Positions 7,901 to 9,054 of a stretch of DNA of 9,054 nucleotides are shown one piece after another (the first letter of the stretch is position 1; every line of letters begins with the position of its first letter). The DNA lies in contig JBAZMT010000027.1 of the NCBI GenBank assembly GCA_041649615.1, positions 1-9,054 of the forward strand, given 5' to 3'. The stretch is from JALOAR01 sp041649615 (GTDB lineage: Bacteria; Patescibacteriota; Minisyncoccia; UBA6257; Colwellbacteraceae). The notes beneath the pieces are model-generated. The model worked only from the letters and a program-made list of their open reading frames with translations, did not search any database and was not told where the DNA came from. Position numbers and translations under genes: made by a program.

Positions 7901-8482
7901 GAGTCTTCCGAACTGATTTGCGAGTTCACTGTAAACGGTTTTGCCATATTTCACTGTTTGGAAGAGCACGTCATTTACATATGTTGCCTTATCCGCACTC
8001 ATCCTATATGCGTTCAAGACGGTGGTCGTAACGTCTACCGCAGTGAGGACATCGCTGAGACCCGCCGCAGCACCCTTGAGCGATGCCTGGAGGATCTTCA
8101 TCGCATCTGAACCGTAGAACACCGCAGAGTAAATCTGATACATGGCGCGGGCGGCCTCGGCGGAGGTGGCGTTGTACTGACGGGCGAGGGACCGGAGTTC
8201 GTTGGACAGAGAGGCCATCTCTGCCTCTGTCTTGTCGGTCAGCGTCCAGATGTAGTGCATCTGAGTATCGAACTCGACGAACGACTTGACGACAGCATCG
8301 ATGCCGCGCTTGACGGCATAGAGACCAACGCCGATGCCCGTCAAGCGACCGACCGTGGCCGTGAGGCTGGATGCGACGGTCTGCGCCGTCATCTTGGCGC
8401 GAGCCATCCCGGCTTCGTACTGGCTGGAATCAAGCGCCAGTTGCGCCCACACTACACCGACAGTCCCAAGAGACTCAGCCAT
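1916..8482 (-). CDS. Tail tape measure protein, TP901 family, 2188 aa
   Basis: This protein spans the tail lumen, sets tail length during assembly, and leaves ahead of the DNA at infection. The N-terminus (MAESLGTVGVVWAQLALDSS) is typical for the family, which supports the ATG at 8482 despite a weak Shine-Dalgarno (AGGGG, 13 bases away). Residues 70-330 fit the TP901/PhageMin_Tail core. Hydrophobic stretches lie near 384-406, 470-500, 528-567 (glycine-zipper-like) and 2027-2078. A charged coiled coil covers about 1040-1080. The motif AEGGxxTxPTxAxxGEAGPE occurs twice, at 1310 and 2090; usually a single copy lies close to the C-terminus. Residues 1861-1925 hold Pro/Trp/Phe repeats. I see no transglycosylase, peptidase or LysM domain. 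At about 0.15 nm per residue the tail would be about 330 nm. The start overlaps the chaperone fusion's stop by 8 bases, and the TGA overlaps the next gene's ATG. Confidence 0.95.
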   Translation of the reverse strand: MAESLGTVGVVWAQLALDSSQYEAGMARAKMTAQTVASSLTATVGRLTGIGVGLYAVKRGIDAVVKSFVEFDTQMHYIWTLTDKTEAEMASLSNELRSLARQYNATSAEAARAMYQIYSAVFYGSDAMKILQASLKGAAAGLSDVLTAVDVTTTVLNAYRMSADKATYVNDVLFQTVKYGKTVYSELANQFGRLAGVSAPAGASLEDMAAAIATLTRQGIATDWAITSLRQTIMQILRPGEELRKIIEGLGYEGGRALIADNGFAKSLGMINDAAEKSGVFLENLFSNVRAVTAVMPLASTAAGEYAKDQARIAQSAGEMGRAFDKVKVSWEYMLKVVTTSIKDSAISIGKVFLPAIKAVLDVLNPLLRGFAYLMEALEKIGGGYALGAIAVFGTMYAAVSLLHLGYTKMMGGITKATIALQAWAGVATKATAAAGMLATSVAGLNAQWYTSSTAAGVAAAAPGAAGGMAAMLAKLSPLKLLGAGAAAAIGGGAMLKGLVNLDLALSGKVTGAEKVRAEIEGSLETALGPIIGGAVIGSMFAPGIGTAVGAGIGALVAGAGALVIWVKHTVEKAAAGYGDLKTEALKIAGSISLPASVGPSRTGKFPEFDALVNQIVSMSDALQAAGQEGMNAAESVVQSLYDVERTGWGEFKRVLNEDFAQIQAVARAVGIELSREDIDQLIQKWRESIREDIPDGLSGISAYIKDQLPENIKDALDDLDASMKGKLDSEGFTTFMESFTGQIQEFVSAVTGGISNRDIQASVDLWKDYFASLAGMGSTEELARAQNRIRNWFSLITEGLSDEEMASFAIRLAEAGMSFEGLSEIMALLGVDTAALRQVLFGLWEETKATATDAIPTTSAQIQAARADFMKLYDELKAEDITLDTASTKFKDLKDMASLWADYAKMAEKAGWDSADSIKFLADEMDDLVGDAEDAASAVDMFTKALQNVALAAGASTQIQGIFADMQKLLIGASTLGEAADIMAALQSGQGTAESFKESLEQIFAPDSTYAQESKEWARKTWSQIGDQFPKLGSTIADLTDQAKKLAEEQKKAAEETARCAKKAAEDAYRADQEAFRNQFIRPTLDAVATGDFAGAAEKINALRDNFADLVNQGAQLGMSATDVLGMMQSARGELLSAIEGLIAINSEYPELVEALQYARDEISKMWEEPKTALEQALSKFKLEDLVKDPAGVATGLRELAKKDAKEVHTYTSELITSLQDEITARAALGYDTELLDDALLKFKASLTGSLSPLQRFMDAIDKYSNGIMELVEAIFPGMGDIFGKVVAVGKAIATTGGLAWKKGKPVAMAEGGIATEPTFAMIGEAGPEVVLPISSLANLSGFSPFSAEMPSVFTMPAMSNQPTFDVGQTFGGLDTGAIDSLSSQIQALGSRIVSAASGLVSAIESSTLMLMSTFASVPAISALPGAPEPEAFESNVQVNKGFAYVPSTALPGAPEGFGETLELESRFTSDMLSAMERLERTVAQISALPAVQPSGALTPIPEIPTFDATPEGIEAFIPDIVEQAVAGALSALNITPRKPAESVKEGIAPFIDSLMNASGIFNSVVSLVVALGKQVVAAWNDLKDSAKEAAEAIGERLVKAAEALFSAVTSLASNMQSLITSTETYTRLQSALAAFQGKIFDSLMGWAWPLIAIFEKLTGAIDETIDSYNSLNVPTGYKVTRAEWAAARPGEPGEKRAGTGSELPEWVSDLLEQFKEAIQAVVDVFKSFFDIMSGVWEALGPILMEGILPALLEFGNTLVGIGEKIRDELLPILQEHLAGTITGFLEFFFGAISGAITFFVDTIGAIMPNLELFAQSMGDLGATLPGLAAALSDALSPAINTLLEGLTLLAGWLTTTMIPGLQALLTGFGVFWETSIAPFFTEKVFPQILEWANRVYDFMSSNVIPFLENTLWPFMENEIWPMFTGIVDDLIDTLGDLWSSIEKHWPAIEELLKTKIADWVDGWMGKLDLLEAYIEAQAGDTLAALHTIWTSESLSLWQKISSSFGIVFGDIVAAASRLWEAMAPVVEPLLQLLGGALFLAIETVATALDALGLVIRILLAPFKGLANVIIFIHNLFSSKKNDWNYLELAEGGVVTKPTLALVGEAGPEAIIPLSGGPVIPGISGRAMSLSGGAMIGGNAGSSDGTILVQTKVVNQMNGRTISAELYNTRRHLSKLGSSNGRAWNPA
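2135..2215 (-). repeat. GEAGPE motif, second (C-terminal) copy in tape measure
   Basis: These 27 codons (residues 2090-2116) encode AEGGVVTKPT followed by GEAGPEAIIPLS, the motif seen near the C-terminus of many tape measure proteins. About 16 of 27 residues match the other copy at 1310-1336, and most differences are conservative. At DNA level 20 of 21 bases match between 2152-2172 and 4492-4512. Confidence 0.8.
2708..2902 (-). repeat. Pro/Trp/Phe repeat region in tape measure
   Basis: Residues 1861-1925 carry prolines at 1861, 1880, 1888, 1907, 1915 and 1923, giving spacings of 19, 8, 19, 8 and 8. The prolines follow a hydrophobic or aromatic residue (IAP, VFP, VIP, LWP, IWP). A related 8-residue pair occurs at P1743 and P1751 (LGPILMEGILP). 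Tape measure proteins often hold periodic Trp/Phe repeats; this one is proline-centred. Confidence 0.6.
4112..4210 (-). repeat. LPGAPE direct repeat, 27-codon period, in tape measure
   Basis: An 18-base element at 4112-4129 recurs at 4193-4210 with 17 of 18 bases matching, exactly 81 bases apart. Both encode LPGAPE, at residues 1425 and 1452. They lie in a Pro/Ala-rich, probably flexible region between the first GEAGPE motif and the C-terminal half. Their role is unknown. Confidence 0.7.
4475..4555 (-). repeat. GEAGPE motif, first (internal) copy in tape measure
   Basis: These 27 codons (residues 1310-1336) encode AEGGIATEPT followed by GEAGPEVVLPIS. The position, 850 residues before the protein's end, is unusual for a motif normally close to the C-terminus. 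It marks a possible old end of a shorter tape measure. Confidence 0.8.
5280..5350 (-). repeat. Direct repeats encoding a tape measure coiled coil
   Basis: The plus-strand 17-mer TCCTCGGCAGCCTTCTT occurs at 5280-5296 and 5313-5329 (33-base period), with a near copy at 5334-5350 (21-base period). They encode KKAAEE-type units around residues 1045-1068. The spacing in whole heptad or 11-residue steps fits helical coiled-coil packing. Confidence 0.75.
8475..8482 (-). promoter_or_regulatory. 8-base stop/start overlap, chaperone fusion to tape measure
   Basis: ATGGCTGA holds both the tape measure ATG and the TGA of the frameshifted chaperone product. Only ribosomes that slipped at the upstream heptamer terminate here. 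The sole Shine-Dalgarno-like run (AGGGG, 8500-8496) is 13 bases from the ATG. Its GGGG can pair with CTCC (8491-8488) around a CTGA loop, so tape measure initiation may depend on ribosomes arriving in the T frame. Confidence 0.5.
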
Positions 8483-8795
8483 GCGGAGGAGTCAGCCCCT
8501 TTTCTATGCACTGTTTCCGATACCAATCCGCGCTGTAGTCAGTGTCAGCTCTCAGTTTCGGTGATGCGTTGACGACGCTCTTCACTGCGTCCTTGTCCGC
8601 AAAGCCCGGCCACTGTCTTGCCAGCCTGTACCGGAAGACCGCGTCAAGCTCCGCCGCAAGGTACACGAACTGGATGTCGTCCAGCTCGAATATGTCTTCT
8701 AGCCGATCGAAGTTGTATTCCGCAAAGAGAATAGGAGCATATTCCTCATAGTTCAGCTCTTTTCTCCATCCGAGTTCTCCGTCGGCTCCGCCGCG
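8475..8795 (-). CDS. Tail assembly chaperone -1 frameshift extension (T part of gpGT-like fusion)
   Basis: This segment should be made only as the C-terminal part of a G-T fusion. After decoding GGA AAC at the slippery site the ribosome steps back one base and continues with CGC at 8795. That gives 106 further residues and a fusion of about 190 residues counted from the ATG at 9046. The reading looks like a real protein: an acidic, aromatic stretch (NYEEYAPILFAEYNFDRLED), then an amphipathic helical part, ending in GLTPPHG. The frame has no ATG, GTG or TTG until a GTG at 8666, 43 codons in, and that GTG has no Shine-Dalgarno and sits inside a continuous coding segment. Calling a free-standing 63-residue gene from 8666 would lose the first 43 codons. 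In lambda the T part recruits the major tail protein to the G-coated tape measure; the same role here is inferred. The stop overlaps the tape measure start by 8 bases. Confidence 0.72.
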   Translation of the reverse strand, partial: RGGADGELGWRKELNYEEYAPILFAEYNFDRLEDIFELDDIQFVYLAAELDAVFRYRLARQWPGFADKDAVKSVVNASPKLRADTDYSADWYRKQCIEKGLTPPHG

Positions 8796-9046
8796 TTTCC
8801 CTCACCACCCCCGTACTTCTTCACAAGATCCGTAGCACTCTTGACAGTCTCTTCGGTTTCGCCCTTCTCCGGGATGTTGGCTAGACCGACGACCCACAGG
8901 AAGACACGATCGAGCGCCTCCTGATCGTCGCCGAAGACGACCTCGACGAAGTCCTCATCGATCGGGATCTCTTCCGGCGTCTTCCCGCCCTTCGACATCG
9001 TCTCGCCGTATTCTTGCCGTAGAGAGAAGAGGACGGCTTGGGCCAT
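8753..9046 (-). CDS. Tail assembly chaperone, upstream frame (lambda gpG-like)
   Basis: This is probably the short product of a tail-assembly chaperone pair, which in siphophages binds the tape measure protein and keeps it competent for tail-tube polymerisation. The assignment rests mainly on context: a small acidic protein directly upstream of the tape measure gene, with a -1 slippery heptamer (GGGAAAC) near its end and a start-less -1 frame continuing from it. I do not recognise the family from sequence alone. The visible protein is 97 residues. Residues 1-60 look like a compact helical domain, and residues 79-97 are a Gly/Glu/Asn/Ser-rich linker ending in DGEKS. The ATG at 9046 has a GGGAG only 3 bases upstream, which is short spacing, and the frame stays open to the window edge. 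The true start may therefore lie outside, as such chaperones are often 110-140 residues. The G-only stop lies 270 bases before the tape measure start. Confidence 0.72.
   Translation of the reverse strand: MAQAVLFSLRQEYGETMSKGGKTPEEIPIDEDFVEVVFGDDQEALDRVFLWVVGLANIPEKGETEETVKSATDLVKKYGGGEGNAAEPTENSDGEKS
8795..8801 (-). promoter_or_regulatory. Programmed -1 ribosomal frameshift site (GGGAAAC)
   Basis: On the coding strand the heptamer reads G GGA AAC in the upstream frame, the canonical X XXY YYZ form, so both tRNAs can re-pair after a one-base backward slip. A TGA in the -1 frame at 8804-8802 touches the heptamer on its 5' side, so the -1 frame becomes open exactly here. It then stays open past the G stop (8755-8753) to 8475. 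Possible stimulators are modest: CCGA (8785-8782) can pair with TCGG (8773-8770) across an 8-base loop, starting 9 bases after the heptamer. A GGGGG run (8812-8808) upstream could act as a Shine-Dalgarno-like element. Lambda uses the closely related GGGAAAG. Confidence 0.75.
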
Positions 9047-9054
9047 TTTCTCCC

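Noticed and set aside
8475..8666. Free-standing 63-residue gene from GTG 8666
   Set aside because: There is no ribosome binding site, and the same frame is coding-like for 43 codons upstream, back to the slippery heptamer. It is better explained as the end of the frameshift extension.
8756..8766. GAAAAG near the G stop as an alternative -1 slip site
   Set aside because: Re-pairing would be good only at the Lys codon. It is not a full X XXY YYZ heptamer, and the upstream GGGAAAC fits better.
1..9054. Defence system, toxin-antitoxin, anti-CRISPR or mobile element
   Set aside because: The window is filled by tail genes in one orientation. No residual intergenic space or foreign-looking gene was found.

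Overview
The window is a gap-free piece of the tail-morphogenesis module of a double-stranded DNA tailed phage or prophage with a long flexible (siphovirus-type) tail. Every gene I can support is on the minus strand, so transcription runs from right to left. Neighbouring genes abut or overlap by a few bases, and I see no internal promoter, terminator, RNA gene, insertion sequence or CRISPR array. The sequence is moderately GC-rich by eye. No gene allows the host to be named.

Layout in transcription order. (1) A tail-assembly chaperone pair like lambda G/GT fills the right end. The upstream frame (about 97 residues visible, possibly continuing past the window edge) carries the heptamer GGGAAAC. 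A -1 frame with no usable initiator begins exactly at that heptamer and runs open for 106 codons. This is the classical programmed -1 frameshift that sits just before tape measure genes. (2) A 2188-codon tape measure protein starts 8 bases inside the frameshift product's end. It has a TP901-type N-terminal domain, glycine-rich hydrophobic segments, a coiled coil, two copies of the 'GEAGPE' motif usually found near the C-terminus, and a Pro/Trp/Phe repeat region. Its length predicts a tail of very roughly 330 nm. (3) An approximately 513-residue tail-tip/baseplate-hub-like protein overlaps the tape measure stop as ATGA and ends in a fibronectin-III-like domain. (4) The first 123 codons of another probable virion protein start at TTG, three codons after the hub stop and in the same frame, and run off the left edge.

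The genes work together as follows. The G and GT products coat and organise the tape measure. The tape measure sets the length of the polymerising tail tube and later moves with the DNA. The hub-like protein and the next protein form or decorate the tail tip. The most informative signals are the frameshift site, the composite look of the tape measure, and the in-frame TGA-to-TTG junction. I see no defence system, toxin, selfish element or other system outside tail assembly.
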